Part shown: positions 26,533-35,529 of the stretch, piece by piece
Numbering within the stretch: the stretch's first letter is position 1
How the letters are laid out: each line of letters opens with the position of its first letter
Assembly (NCBI RefSeq): GCF_009932375.1
Contig: NZ_BLJG01000093.1
Span: forward strand, 1 to 64,000
Direction of reading: 5' to 3'
Source of the DNA: Pseudomonas juntendi
GTDB taxonomy: Bacteria > Pseudomonadota > Gammaproteobacteria > Pseudomonadales > Pseudomonadaceae
DNA length: 64,000 bases
The notes under the pieces: generated by a model
The model's database searches: none
Told to the model about the DNA's origin: nothing
The model's input: only the letters and a program-made list of their open reading frames with translations
Translations under genes and position numbers: made by a program

Positions 26533-27828
26533 ATGTCTCCGCGTTTGCTGGCCATGGCGCTGGCGCCCCTGCTCGGGCTGTTCATCATCGCCCTGGGCAA
26601 CGGCTTCATGTCTTCCCTCACCACCCTGCGCCTGGGCGCTGCCGGTGAGTCTGCCACCACCATTGGCATCGTTTCGTCGACCTACTTCATCGGCCTCACA
26701 CTGGGCGCCATCTTCAACGACCGGCTGATCCTGCGCATCGGCCACATTCGCGCCTATACCAGCTTCGCCTCGCTGATTGCCGTGACCATCTTGCTGCAGG
26801 GCTTGTTCTACGACGTGACCTGGTGGTCGGTGCTGCGCCTGATCAACGGCTGGGCCGCCGTGGGCGTGTTCCTGGTGATCGAAAGCTGGCTGCTGCTGGC
26901 CGGCGACGCGAAAATCCGCGGCCGCCTGCTGGCGCTGTACATGATCGCCTTCTATGGCGCCGGGGTCATCGCCCAGGCCGGCCTGGGGGAGATCACCCAG
27001 TTGGGCGATACCGCGCCGTTCATGCTGGCCGGCGTGCTCGCCGCACTGTCGGTGCTGCCCATCGTGATCCTGCCGCGGGTATCGCCCTTGCTGGAGCAGG
27101 TCGAACCCCTCAAGCCCCGGCAGTTGCTGGGCGTGGCCCCCTCGGGCCTGGTGGGTTGCTTCGGCTCGGGCGTCGCCATCGCCGGCATCTATGCCCTGTT
27201 GCCGCTGTACCTGCAACGCATCGGCCTGGAGGTGGGCGAAGTCGGCAACATGATGGCCTGGGTCATCCTTGGCGCCATGCTGTTGCAGTACCCGGTCGGG
27301 CGCTGGTCGGACCGCAAAGACCGCCTGGACGTACTGCTGGCGCTGGCCGCCTTGTGCGTTGTGCTGTCACTGGTCACGGTCTTCCTGCCCTCGGACTCGT
27401 TCCTGCTGCCGGCCATGCTGTTCCTGTTGGGCGGTGGCGTGTTCACCCTGTACCCGGTCGCGGTCAGCCATGCCGCCGACCGCGCACCGTCCGATGCACT
27501 GGTGCCGATGATCCAGGGTTTGCTGCTGATCAACTCACTGGGCTCGGCCATGGCACCGGTGGCCATTTCGCCGATGATGACCGAGTTTGGCGAGGCCGGA
27601 CTGTTCTGGGCGTTTGCCGTGGTCAACCTGGCGATGCTGTGCTTCTTCATGTGGCGCCGTGGCAAGCGCCCGGCGGCAGAACACCCGGCCCCCTTCGCCG
27701 CCTCGACCACGTTCTCGCCCACCGGTGCCGAACTGCGGGTAACCGAAGACCTGATGCATGCCGCGCAAGAGCATCCGCCGCTGGAGCCCGCCGACCCTGC
27801 ACCGCCTGCCCAGAGCCAGGCCCACTGA
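26533..27828 (+). CDS. MFS transporter, YcaD-like
   Basis: The ATG at 26533 has AGAGG 6 nt upstream and gives 431 residues with a first membrane segment right at the start (LLAMALAPLLGLFIIALGNG). About twelve segments are visible, plus a Pro-rich cytoplasmic tail from about residue 385 (PADPAPPAQSQAH). The FNDRLILRIGHIRAY segment is the MFS loop 2-3 and the overall look recalls the E. coli YcaD group. The substrate is unknown. It converges on the malonate transporter gene and shares a terminator hairpin with it. Confidence 0.8.
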   Translation: MSPRLLAMALAPLLGLFIIALGNGFMSSLTTLRLGAAGESATTIGIVSSTYFIGLTLGAIFNDRLILRIGHIRAYTSFASLIAVTILLQGLFYDVTWWSVLRLINGWAAVGVFLVIESWLLLAGDAKIRGRLLALYMIAFYGAGVIAQAGLGEITQLGDTAPFMLAGVLAALSVLPIVILPRVSPLLEQVEPLKPRQLLGVAPSGLVGCFGSGVAIAGIYALLPLYLQRIGLEVGEVGNMMAWVILGAMLLQYPVGRWSDRKDRLDVLLALAALCVVLSLVTVFLPSDSFLLPAMLFLLGGGVFTLYPVAVSHAADRAPSDALVPMIQGLLLINSLGSAMAPVAISPMMTEFGEAGLFWAFAVVNLAMLCFFMWRRGKRPAAEHPAPFAASTTFSPTGAELRVTEDLMHAAQEHPPLEPADPAPPAQSQAH

Positions 27829-27833
27829 GCCAA

Positions 27834-27852
27834 CGGGCTGCCATGCAGCCCG
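27834..27852. terminator. Bidirectional hairpin between convergent genes
   Basis: CGGGCTG-CCATG-CAGCCCG lies in the 29-nt gap between the MFS gene and madM. Confidence 0.5.
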
Positions 27853-27857
27853 GTTGT

Positions 27858-28622
27858 CTACCCCACCAACCCTCGCACACAGAAGTACAGGATCGACGGC
27901 CCCATCAGGCACCCCAAGCCGGTATGGAACGTGGCGGTCAGTGCCCCGTAAGGCACCAGCCGCCGGTCCGTCGCCGCCAACCCGGCGGTCACACCCGACA
28001 CAGTCCCCGCCAAACCGCCGAACACCATTGCCGAGCGTGGGTTGTCCAGCGCCAGCAAACGGGCCGATACCGGGGTGAATACCATCACCAGAATCGCCTT
28101 GATCAAACCGGTGGCGATCGACAGGGCCATCACGTCCGAACTGGCACCCAGCGCCGCGCCGGTCACCGGGCCGACGATGTACGTCACGGCACCGGCACCA
28201 ATGGTGGTCATGCTCACCGCGTCGCGGTAACCAAAGGCGTACGCCACGCCCGCCCCGACAATGAATGGCAAGACCGTGCCGAGCAGCAGCGCCACCGCGC
28301 CGATCATCCCGGCACGGCGAGCCTCGGTGGCCTGCACCTCGAACGCCGTGGCAACGATGGCGAAGTCGCGCAGCATGGCCCCGCCCATCAGGCCGATGCC
28401 GGAAAACAGCGCCATGTCGGCCAGGCCTTTCTGGCCGCCTGTGAGGGTACCGCCCACCCAGGCCAACACCAGCCCGATGACAATGGCGATGGCCGAGCCG
28501 TGCACGCGGCCGAAGGTCAGGTACCTGGACAACAACACCGACAGCCACATGATGCCGCCCACCACCGCGAAGGCAGTGATCAGGCCGTTATGTTCCAGGG
28601 CATTATCAATGATCGGCCACAT
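27858..28622 (-). CDS. madM: Malonate transporter subunit MadM
   Basis: This 254-residue membrane protein starts at MWPIIDNALEHNG; the longer open frame upstream is out of character. Its membrane segments and Gly-rich loops (GGQKGLADMALFSGIG, FGGLAGTVSGVTAGLAATD) match the MadM/MdcM subunit of the two-component malonate:Na+ or proton symporter. It is 2 nt after madL and is the last gene of the malonate operon. Confidence 0.88.
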   Translation of the reverse strand: MWPIIDNALEHNGLITAFAVVGGIMWLSVLLSRYLTFGRVHGSAIAIVIGLVLAWVGGTLTGGQKGLADMALFSGIGLMGGAMLRDFAIVATAFEVQATEARRAGMIGAVALLLGTVLPFIVGAGVAYAFGYRDAVSMTTIGAGAVTYIVGPVTGAALGASSDVMALSIATGLIKAILVMVFTPVSARLLALDNPRSAMVFGGLAGTVSGVTAGLAATDRRLVPYGALTATFHTGLGCLMGPSILYFCVRGLVG

Positions 28623-28624
28623 GT

Positions 28625-29047
28625 TCAGCGCCCCCCTGCAGGGGCAGCATGCCCATTGGCCTGGGGTGGCGCCTCGACCGCGGGTAGCGGTTCGCCGCGG
28701 TGGCTGCGGCTGATCAGTGCAATGGTCGCACCGCACACCAGCACCGCACCTATTGCAGCCAGCAGCGCCACCGGCCCGCCGTGCAGGGCAGTGACCACGT
28801 TCTGTTGCGCCGCCATGGCCACCACGACCGGAATGTACATGGCCCCCCAGAAGCCCACACCGAACTCGCACTCCTTGCTCATGCCACCGTGACGGTGCAT
28901 GTAAAGGCGTGCGCAGATCAGCAGGATCATGGCGATGCCGACCCCGCCTACATTGGATTTGACGCCCAGCAGTACGCCCAGGAAGTCGCCGACGATAACC
29001 CCAGCCAGCGTACAGACCGCCAGCAGTGCCACACCATAGATGATCAT
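28625..29047 (-). CDS. madL: Malonate transporter subunit MadL
   Basis: This 140-residue protein starts at MIIYGVALLAVCTLAG, with GAGGA upstream. It has about four membrane segments and the conserved KECEFGVGFWGAMYIPVVVA region of MadL. It works with MadM as the smaller subunit of the malonate carrier. The 123-nt gap to mdcH upstream is the widest in the operon and shows no clear promoter. The His-Ala-Pro-rich tail is probably cytoplasmic. Confidence 0.88.
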   Translation of the reverse strand: MIIYGVALLAVCTLAGVIVGDFLGVLLGVKSNVGGVGIAMILLICARLYMHRHGGMSKECEFGVGFWGAMYIPVVVAMAAQQNVVTALHGGPVALLAAIGAVLVCGATIALISRSHRGEPLPAVEAPPQANGHAAPAGGR

Positions 29048-29170
29048 TGTTGTTGTCCTCAGGTAGTGTCGAAGTTGCTTGTTGTTGTTCTTCGCCATCG
29101 GTAAACCTGCACGCGCCGCACCGGCTTCATTAACGGGCGTAGCCCGTGCCAGCCGGCGCGCTGCCCGCCA

Positions 29171-30091
29171 TCATCGCCGGTCCGCCACCTCCTGGCGCAG
29201 CAGCGCATCCAGGCTGTCCCATCGGGTGCCTTCCACCGCCAGCACCCTGCCCTGTTCGAACACCGGCCGGGCCAGGCCGCTGAGCGTGCTGCCAGGCGGC
29301 ATTTCCAGGTGCAGGCGCACGCCGCGTTCATAGGCATTGCGCAACGCTGCCCGCCAGTCCACCCGGCGCGCCATGTTGCCGGCCAGATCGTCGCGCAGGC
29401 GCTGCGGGTCGACTATCACCCGTGCGCTGCTGCCACTGAGGTAAGTGATACGTGGCCGCTGCAGTTCGACCGCAGCGAAGGCCGCAGCCAGCTCGGCTGC
29501 CGGGCCAGCCAGCAACGGGCAATGCGATGGCACGCTGACTGCCAGCCGGCGCGCGATGCCCCTGCCCAGGCTGCGCGCGCGGGCCGCCACCGCCGCCATC
29601 GCCGTTTCGCTGCCGGCAATGACGATCTGTTGCTCGCTGTTGAGATTGGCGACATACACCTCGCCGCCCACCTCGCCCAGCAAGCGCTCGACACTGGCCA
29701 GCTCCAGGCCACTGAGCGCAGTCATGCCATAGCCGCGCGGATAGGCCCGTTGCATCAGTTCGCCGCGCAGGGCAACCAGGCGCACAGCGTCGGCAAAGCC
29801 CAAAGCACCGGCCACCACTGCCGCCGGGTAGGCGCCGACCGACAAGCCCGCCACGCAATCCGGCCCTGGGCTGCGCTGCATCAACCAGCGCGCCCAGGCC
29901 ACGCCACTGAGCAGCAGGCACAGCTGCACGGCGCGGGTCGACTGCAGGGCGTGCTCGCTGTCCAACGCCAGTGCGTTCTGGCCAAGGGCATCGCTGGCCT
30001 CTTCCAGCACCGGCGCGCTGCCTTCGGGCAGGCGCCGCAACATGCCCACCTGCTGGGCACCCTGGCCCGGAAACGCGAACAGAGTGCTCAT
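29171..30091 (-). CDS. mdcH: Malonyl-CoA:ACP transacylase of malonate decarboxylase
   Basis: This 306-residue FabD-like protein starts at MSTLFAFPGQGAQ. It has the acyl-enzyme serine in GLSVGAYPAA and histidine in PSHCPLL. MdcH primes the holo-acyl carrier protein MdcC with a malonyl group so that the decarboxylase cycle can begin. Its start overlaps the end of mdcG (ATGA). Confidence 0.92.
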   Translation of the reverse strand: MSTLFAFPGQGAQQVGMLRRLPEGSAPVLEEASDALGQNALALDSEHALQSTRAVQLCLLLSGVAWARWLMQRSPGPDCVAGLSVGAYPAAVVAGALGFADAVRLVALRGELMQRAYPRGYGMTALSGLELASVERLLGEVGGEVYVANLNSEQQIVIAGSETAMAAVAARARSLGRGIARRLAVSVPSHCPLLAGPAAELAAAFAAVELQRPRITYLSGSSARVIVDPQRLRDDLAGNMARRVDWRAALRNAYERGVRLHLEMPPGSTLSGLARPVFEQGRVLAVEGTRWDSLDALLRQEVADRR

Positions 30092-30702
30092 GCGGCACGC
30101 TCCCGTACAGCCCACGGGTCTTCGCACAGGCATGGCCCCACGGACGACTTGAGCAACACACGCTGGGCGAAACCGGCCCACTCGCGCAACGCCACAGCCC
30201 CGCCCGGGGTTTCCAGTTGCGCATCGATACGGCATGGCGCGCCGTCCAGCATCGCCAACAGCGTGCGGGCCTGTATACGCGCCAGCGGTTGCGGCGTGCG
30301 TACCAGTATGTCCAGGTCGCTGTCGGCGTGCAGCACGTCGATACCCGTTGCAATCTGGTAACCCACGCCACCTGTCGGCCCCCAGGCCAGGCCGCAGGCA
30401 TCGAGCATTGGCGCTACCCAGGCCAGGGCCTGCAATGCTGGCCAGGCGCGCTGTGTTGGCCGCTGCAAGGCTTCGGGGGCCTGCTGGCGTTGAATGTCGC
30501 CAACCCGCATCAACGCTGCCAGGCGCTGCGCCCGCCCTTGGCCACGCACGCCCACGGCGAGCCAGCCGGCGTCACACACCGCGCGGCGCACGACCACCGG
30601 CTGGCCGCCGGCCAACACTTCCCGTGCCCACAGCGGCGCGTCGGCCGGCAGGGCCGAAGTGGGCATGCCCCACAGCAGGTCATGGGGGCGTGGCGCGTTC
30701 AC
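30088..30702 (-). CDS. mdcG: Phosphoribosyl-dephospho-CoA transferase
   Basis: A GTG at 30702 gives 204 residues starting V-NAPRPHDLLWG, the usual MdcG beginning; it is 1 nt after the mdcE stop. A longer frame upstream lies within mdcE and is ignored. The DSDLDILVRTP segment is the nucleotidyltransferase metal site. MdcG attaches the phosphoribosyl-dephospho-CoA prosthetic group, made by MdcB, to a serine of MdcC. Confidence 0.9.
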   Translation of the reverse strand: MNAPRPHDLLWGMPTSALPADAPLWAREVLAGGQPVVVRRAVCDAGWLAVGVRGQGRAQRLAALMRVGDIQRQQAPEALQRPTQRAWPALQALAWVAPMLDACGLAWGPTGGVGYQIATGIDVLHADSDLDILVRTPQPLARIQARTLLAMLDGAPCRIDAQLETPGGAVALREWAGFAQRVLLKSSVGPCLCEDPWAVRERAA

Positions 30703-30703
30703 C

Positions 30704-31495
30704 TCAGGCACCCTGCCATTGGCGGCGCAGTTGCTCACGCACTTGCCGCGAGGCACTGCGGTGTTCGCCCGCCAGCCGCGACGACAGGTCGGTCGAGCTG
30801 CCAATATCGCGGACCGCGTCGGCAAGGCAGGCACGCACCCGGGCAATGTCGGCGCTGCCAGGCGCTTCGGCGTTGGCCACCGTCAACCGACGCCACAGCA
30901 GGCCCAGTGACGCATAGCTGGCCAGGTCATAGGCCATGGGCGGCACCTCGGCGGCCAACGCTTCCAGTTGCTCGACACTGCGCAGGGTAATCCGCGCGGC
31001 TGCCGCCTTGCCCATGGCATGCACCATTACCCCGGCATCGTCCAGGGCGATCAGGCGCTGGGCCTGGTAGCCGTGGGCAAGAAAAGCGCCAGACATGGCC
31101 TTGCCGACCAGCAGCCCGATTACCGGGTGACCGGCCAGCCGGGCCTGGGCGTAAGCCTGCACAGCGCCAGCCAAGGCCTGATGGATACCCAAGGCCTCCT
31201 CACGGCGGCCGTAGGCCTGGCTGGGCACATCGATTACCGCGACAATTGCGCGCTTGTGCCCCTGGCTGTCAGCGTCGACCGCGTCGCTCACGGCCTTGGC
31301 CAGGCCCCAACCCTCCAGCAGGCCGACTTCGCCCCCGCGGGCGCGGGGGAACGGATTGGCGGGGTCGGGGACCACGGCGATAAAGCGCGCCATGCGGTTG
31401 TCCAGTTCGCCATCGATGACCTGCAACGACGCCGGGTAGCCCGGCAAGGGCTGGCCGCCCGCCAGGCCCGGCAGCCAGTTCATGGCACGGTTCAT
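30704..31495 (-). CDS. mdcE: Malonyl-S-ACP decarboxylase gamma subunit
   Basis: This 263-residue carboxyltransferase-fold subunit has GKAMSGAFLAHGYQAQRLIA and VIDVPSQAYGRREE conserved. The start at 31495 overlaps the mdcD stop (ATGA); MNWLPG at 31483 is a shorter alternative. MdcE pairs with MdcD to decarboxylate malonyl-S-MdcC to acetyl-S-MdcC without biotin. Confidence 0.92.
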   Translation of the reverse strand: MNRAMNWLPGLAGGQPLPGYPASLQVIDGELDNRMARFIAVVPDPANPFPRARGGEVGLLEGWGLAKAVSDAVDADSQGHKRAIVAVIDVPSQAYGRREEALGIHQALAGAVQAYAQARLAGHPVIGLLVGKAMSGAFLAHGYQAQRLIALDDAGVMVHAMGKAAAARITLRSVEQLEALAAEVPPMAYDLASYASLGLLWRRLTVANAEAPGSADIARVRACLADAVRDIGSSTDLSSRLAGEHRSASRQVREQLRRQWQGA

Positions 31496-32340
31496 TGGGC
31501 TTCTCCTTGGTAAAGGGCACGCACAGCGGCAGCGTCCAGTTGCGGGCACTCGGCGCCCAGCCGGGCCAGGCGCTCGAGGTACCAGGCGTGTTGCCGGGCG
31601 CGGTCAGCGCCAGGCGAGTCGAGCAGTTGCAGCAGGCAGTCGCGCAGCGCCTGGATGTCATCGGCCACATAGCCATCGACCAGCCCGCTGGCATGGCGCT
31701 GTTCGCCGCCGCTCAGGCTCCAGATGAACGGCCGGTCCTTGGCGTCATACTCGGCAATGCCGGCTTCCTGTTCGATGACCTGAGGCCCGTTGAGGCCCAG
31801 GCGGGCCTCGCGGGTGAGCAGTAAATGGCTGCACAAGCCAGCGGCGATCGACATGCCGCCGAAGCACCCGACGGAACCTGCAATCAGCCCGATTACCGGC
31901 TGCCAGGCCCGCAGTTCGACAATCGCCGCCTGGATTTCGGCAATCGCTGCCAGGCCAAGGTTGGCTTCCTGCAACCGCACACCGCCGGTTTCGAGCAGCA
32001 GCACTGCACACGTGGGGATGCCATTGCGGTTGTCTTCGATGGCCAGCTCCAACGCCCCGGCAATCTTGGCGCCGCCCACCTCGCCCATGCTGCCGCCCTG
32101 GAAGCCGCCCTCGATAGCGGCGACCACCGCATTGCGCCCGTTCAGCGTGCCTTTGGCGATGACCACGCCGTCGTCAGCCTGCGGCACGATGCCCTGCAAG
32201 GGCAGCCAAGGCGACATCAGCCGGTCGAAGGGGCCGAGCAGCTCGCGGAAACTGCCCGGGTCGAGCACGGCGCGGGCGCGCTGCCGGGCACCCAGTTCTA
32301 CGAAGCTGCGGCTGCGCAGCAGGCGTGCGGTGTCAGTCAT
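31492..32340 (-). CDS. mdcD: Malonyl-S-ACP decarboxylase beta subunit
   Basis: This 282-residue protein starts at MTDTARLLRSRSFVELG and overlaps mdcC by 8 nt. It is related to the carboxyltransferase beta subunit of acetyl-CoA carboxylase, with GGSMGEVGGAKIAGALE and the oxyanion loop GSVGCFGGMSIAAGL. It forms the decarboxylase with MdcE. Confidence 0.92.
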   Translation of the reverse strand: MTDTARLLRSRSFVELGARQRARAVLDPGSFRELLGPFDRLMSPWLPLQGIVPQADDGVVIAKGTLNGRNAVVAAIEGGFQGGSMGEVGGAKIAGALELAIEDNRNGIPTCAVLLLETGGVRLQEANLGLAAIAEIQAAIVELRAWQPVIGLIAGSVGCFGGMSIAAGLCSHLLLTREARLGLNGPQVIEQEAGIAEYDAKDRPFIWSLSGGEQRHASGLVDGYVADDIQALRDCLLQLLDSPGADRARQHAWYLERLARLGAECPQLDAAAVRALYQGEAQ

Positions 32341-32632
32341 GGGCGATCTCCTCGAAGCCTTGTTCCAGGCGCAGGCGGACCACCCCCGGGGTGGCGCCGA
32401 AGTCATGAATGTCGATGTTCACGGCCGGCCAGGCGCGGCCCTCGAACAGGCGCTGGAACAGTTGCGCCCAGCGCGCGGCGCTGCCATCGACCGAAGTCAC
32501 CACCTGGATCTGCAGGTGGCCGGCGGTGCCGGGTTCGATCAGTACTTCAAGGTCGCCGGAGCTGACACAGCCCACCAGCGTGCGGCCACGCCCCGGTTCG
32601 GCGGCGGGGAAATCGAAGGTCAGGGTTTCCAT
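32333..32632 (-). CDS. mdcC: Malonate decarboxylase acyl carrier protein
   Basis: This 99-residue carrier has the prosthetic group serine within VSSGDLEVLIEP (residues about 23-34). It carries the acetyl/malonyl group between MdcA, MdcDE and MdcH on a 2'-(5''-phosphoribosyl)-3'-dephospho-CoA arm instead of phosphopantetheine. Confidence 0.92.
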   Translation of the reverse strand: METLTFDFPAAEPGRGRTLVGCVSSGDLEVLIEPGTAGHLQIQVVTSVDGSAARWAQLFQRLFEGRAWPAVNIDIHDFGATPGVVRLRLEQGFEEIAHD

Positions 32633-32633
32633 G

Positions 32634-33539
32634 TCACAGGCTCCCGGCTTTGTCGAGGAACAGGCAGGCGGCCAGTAGGTCGGCGGCGCCGCCCGGTGAG
32701 GCGTTCAGTTGCAGCAGTTGCTGGTCCAGCGCACGCAGGTGGCGGCGCCCGGCCAGGGTGGCACTGCCCCCGGCACCCAGTACCGCGCGGGCGCCCTGCT
32801 GCACGGCGGCCAGCCCGGCAGGGCCGCTGCGCCACAGCACACAGGTATCGCTGAGCACGACCATGATGGCGAGCAAGGCATCGAGCCGGGCGTTGGCCTC
32901 ACTGGCACCGCTGGCACGGCTGCGTTGCAGGTTTGGCAAGCCGTGGCCGATAACTGCAGGGAAGCCTTGTTGCGCCTGTTCGCGGGCACCGCTGCTGCCA
33001 TAGCGCTGGCGCACCTGCAGGCCATGGCTGTGCTGCTGCGGCATGGCCGGGTCGTCGAACAGGGCGATGCGCCCGGCCCGCGCGGCCACCGTGCTGGCGC
33101 TGGCATCGGGGTCGAGGGCCTTGGCGGCGACCAGCAGGCCCAGGGCCCAGATAGCGCCGCGGTGGGTGTTGACCCCATGGGTCGCGGCCAGCATCGCGGC
33201 TTCGCCTTCACGGCCGAGCTGGCCCAAGCTGGCGCGCAGGGGTTGGCCGATGGTGCCAATGGTTTGCGCGGCTGCGGCCATGTTGCGCAGGCAGGGCCAC
33301 AGGGCCAGGGCCGAGGCGTGCATCAGGGCCAGGGTCATGTCGGTGTGAGCGCCGTTGCTGCGGCGGTCGACCAGGCCGGGTTTGGGGGACAGTTCGGCTT
33401 CGTCGATCAGGGCTTCCACGGCCAGGTCGGCCAGGTGGTCTGGCAGTTGAATCCGGGTTGTGTGGGCTGGCCTCTTCGCGGGTAACCCCGCGCCCACAGG
33501 GACCGTAACAGGTTCAAGGCGCAAGTCGTGTGCTTTCAT
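32634..33539 (-). CDS. mdcB: Triphosphoribosyl-dephospho-CoA synthase, REP-encoded N-terminus
   Basis: This is a 301-residue MdcB/CitG-family protein whose start overlaps the mdcA stop (TGATG). Family similarity begins near residue 33 ([20 protein letters not shown]), and [14 protein letters not shown] is the conserved substrate loop. It joins dephospho-CoA and ATP to make the precursor of the MdcC prosthetic group. Residues about 13-25 ([13 protein letters not shown]) are the translation of a REP hairpin that lies inside the gene, so the first 32 residues are probably a strain-level addition. The frame is preserved and the protein is likely functional. Confidence 0.9.
   Translation of the reverse strand: MKAHDLRLEPVTVPVGAGLPAKRPAHTTRIQLPDHLADLAVEALIDEAELSPKPGLVDRRSNGAHTDMTLALMHASALALWPCLRNMAAAAQTIGTIGQPLRASLGQLGREGEAAMLAATHGVNTHRGAIWALGLLVAAKALDPDASASTVAARAGRIALFDDPAMPQQHSHGLQVRQRYGSSGAREQAQQGFPAVIGHGLPNLQRSRASGASEANARLDALLAIMVVLSDTCVLWRSGPAGLAAVQQGARAVLGAGGSATLAGRRHLRALDQQLLQLNASPGGAADLLAACLFLDKAGSL
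33466..33503. repeat. REP element inside the mdcB coding region
   Basis: GCTGGCCTCTTCGCGGGTAA is followed by CCCCGCGCCCACAGGGAC, a typical P. putida REP. It contains an inner stem CGCGGG-TAAC-CCCGCG (33478-33493). It is read in frame as part of mdcB on the minus strand. Confidence 0.8.
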
Positions 33540-35200
33540 CACCAGCTCCTGAACCGTGCCGGCGGGTTGTACAGGCCGCCGGACCATTCAACCAGGTCGG
33601 CAACGCTGCGCGCTGCCAGCAGCTCGCGGCTGGCGTCGGTGCGGCGGATGCCCAGGTCTTCGGGCAATGCGACCAGGCCTTGCTGGCGCAGGCGCGCAGT
33701 GTCTTTCGGGTCATGCCGCAGGCCGATGGCGGTAACCCCGGCCACAGCGGCAATCATCTGCTGGCGCTCTTCCAGGCTGCGGGCCTTGTACAGGTAGGCA
33801 ATGCCCTCTTCGGTCAACAGGTGGGTAACGTCGTCACCGTAGATCATCACCGGGGCCAGCGGCATGCCGGCCTTTTTCGCCACGGCCACCGCATCGAGGG
33901 TTTCCACGAAGGTCGGTTTGCCGCCTTCCTGATACGTTTCGACCATCTGCACCACCAGCTTGCGGCCGCGCTCCAGCAGGGTTTGCGGCACGGTCATGTC
34001 GAGCCAGGCCGGCGTTGCATGGCGCCGGCCCCGGGGGTCGTGGCCCATGTTCGGCGCCCCGCCAAAGCCGGCCAGGCGGCCGCGGGTGACTGTCGACGAA
34101 TGGCCATCGCCGTCTACCTGCAGGGTCGCGCCAATGAACAGGTCCACGGCGTACTGCCCGGCCAGCTGGCACATCATGCGGTTGGAGCGCAGTGAACCGT
34201 CACGGCCGGTGAAGAACACATCGGGCCGCTGGGCGATGTAGTCCTCCATGCCCAGCTCGGTGCCAAAGCAATGCACGCTTTGCACCCAACCGCTTTCGAT
34301 AGCCGGGATCAGCGTAGGGTGCGGGTTGAGGGTCCAGTTGCGGCAGATCTTGCCCTTGAGCCCCAGCGACTCACCGTAGGTGGGCAGGATCAGCTCGATG
34401 GCAGCGGTATTGAAGCCGATGCCATGGTTCAACGACTGCACCTGGTGTTTTTCGTAGATGCCGCGAATGGCCATCATCGCCATCAGCACATGCACCGGCT
34501 TGATATGACGCGGGTCGCGGGTGAATAGCGGTTCGATGTAGAAAGGCTGGTCGGCAACCACCACGAAATCGACCCATGATGCCGGGATATCGACCCGCGG
34601 CAGGTCATCCACACGGTCGACCAGCTGGTTGACCTGGGCGATGACGATACCGTCGCTGAACGCGGCCGGCTCCACCAGTGCCGGGGTGTCTTCGGTGCTG
34701 GGCCCGGTGTACAGGTTGCCCTCACGGTCGGCCATGAAGCCTGCCACCAAGGTCACGTTGGGGATCAGGTCGACCAGCAGCCGCGAGTACAGCTCGATAT
34801 AGGTGTGGATCGCGCCGACTTCGAGCAAGCCGTCTTCAAGCAACTGGCCAATGCGCAGGCTTTGTGGCCCGGCGAAGGAAAAATCCAGCTTGCGGGCGAT
34901 GCCGCGCTCGAACAAGTCCAGGTGCTCGGCACGGCTGACGCTGGGCATGATCATGTGCAGGTCGTGCAGGCGCCCAGGGTCGACTTTGGCCAGCGAGCGC
35001 GAGAGGAAGTCGGCCTGCTTCTGGTTGTTGCCTTCCAGCACCACCCGGTCGCCGGGGGCCAGCAACAGCTCCAGTGCTTCGACGATACGCTCGCTGGGCA
35101 GCACCGCACCGTCGGCAAGGTGGCGGACCTGATCGAGGCGGCGTTGCTTTTCGGCACGCCGTCGCGACCATTGCGGCGGTGGATTCTGTGTTGTTGTCAT
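33539..35200 (-). CDS. mdcA: Malonate decarboxylase alpha subunit (acetyl-S-ACP:malonate ACP transferase)
   Basis: This 553-residue protein starts at [20 protein letters not shown], and the conserved [19 protein letters not shown] and [20 protein letters not shown] regions are intact. MdcA transfers malonate onto the carrier, releasing acetate, and so closes the catalytic cycle. It is the first gene of the operon, with a 329-nt regulatory gap upstream that is shared with the divergent acyl-CoA genes. Confidence 0.94.
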   Translation of the reverse strand: MTTTQNPPPQWSRRRAEKQRRLDQVRHLADGAVLPSERIVEALELLLAPGDRVVLEGNNQKQADFLSRSLAKVDPGRLHDLHMIMPSVSRAEHLDLFERGIARKLDFSFAGPQSLRIGQLLEDGLLEVGAIHTYIELYSRLLVDLIPNVTLVAGFMADREGNLYTGPSTEDTPALVEPAAFSDGIVIAQVNQLVDRVDDLPRVDIPASWVDFVVVADQPFYIEPLFTRDPRHIKPVHVLMAMMAIRGIYEKHQVQSLNHGIGFNTAAIELILPTYGESLGLKGKICRNWTLNPHPTLIPAIESGWVQSVHCFGTELGMEDYIAQRPDVFFTGRDGSLRSNRMMCQLAGQYAVDLFIGATLQVDGDGHSSTVTRGRLAGFGGAPNMGHDPRGRRHATPAWLDMTVPQTLLERGRKLVVQMVETYQEGGKPTFVETLDAVAVAKKAGMPLAPVMIYGDDVTHLLTEEGIAYLYKARSLEERQQMIAAVAGVTAIGLRHDPKDTARLRQQGLVALPEDLGIRRTDASRELLAARSVADLVEWSGGLYNPPARFRSW

Positions 35201-35529
35201 GGTGACTCCACGGGTTCGCTGTCGTGGGGTCACCTTAGGGCGGGGGCCAGCCGGGCATCAATCAAGCTCGGCGCTGGATCGTTACGCTAAGGTTAATGAT
35301 CGTGATTCTGGTGGACCAAAACACCGAGAACATCGGCGCCCATCCACCAAGCCAATCCGGTAAACCTCAAACCTTGCTAGAGTGGCAACACTGCCAGGCA
35401 CGCAAAAATGCAGATTCCCCCTGCAGATTTGTCGATTGTACAAGGCAAATTCGCATGCAAGGATCGCCAGATCCTCCAGCGAAATCCAGACTTCACTTGG
35501 AAAATCAATAACAAAGCAGGGAGAAGGCA
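35201..35529. promoter_or_regulatory. Divergent regulatory region, mdcA versus hydrolase gene
   Basis: This 329-nt gap has no gene. It contains a near-perfect inverted repeat GATCGTTA (35277-35284), 9-nt spacer, TAATGATC (35294-35301), centred 89 nt upstream of mdcA. TTGTACAA (35436-35443) lies inside a looser ATTTG/CAAAT pair, and TGCAGATT is directly repeated (35409 and 35422). The left site is the better candidate for control of mdc, the right sites for the gene at 35530. GntR- and LysR-type regulators both control mdc operons in known bacteria. The protein that binds here is unknown. Confidence 0.4.

Noticed and set aside
26823-28892. A 689-codon plus-strand frame across the MFS gene and madM/madL
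   Set aside because: It runs through a convergent gene border and is out of frame with the MFS gene and antisense to the transporter; no family resemblance.
35436-35443. MdcY-type operator (ATTGTATACAAT-like) at TTGTACAA
   Set aside because: Only an 8-bp core matches and it is far from mdcA, nearer the other gene; not enough to name the regulator.
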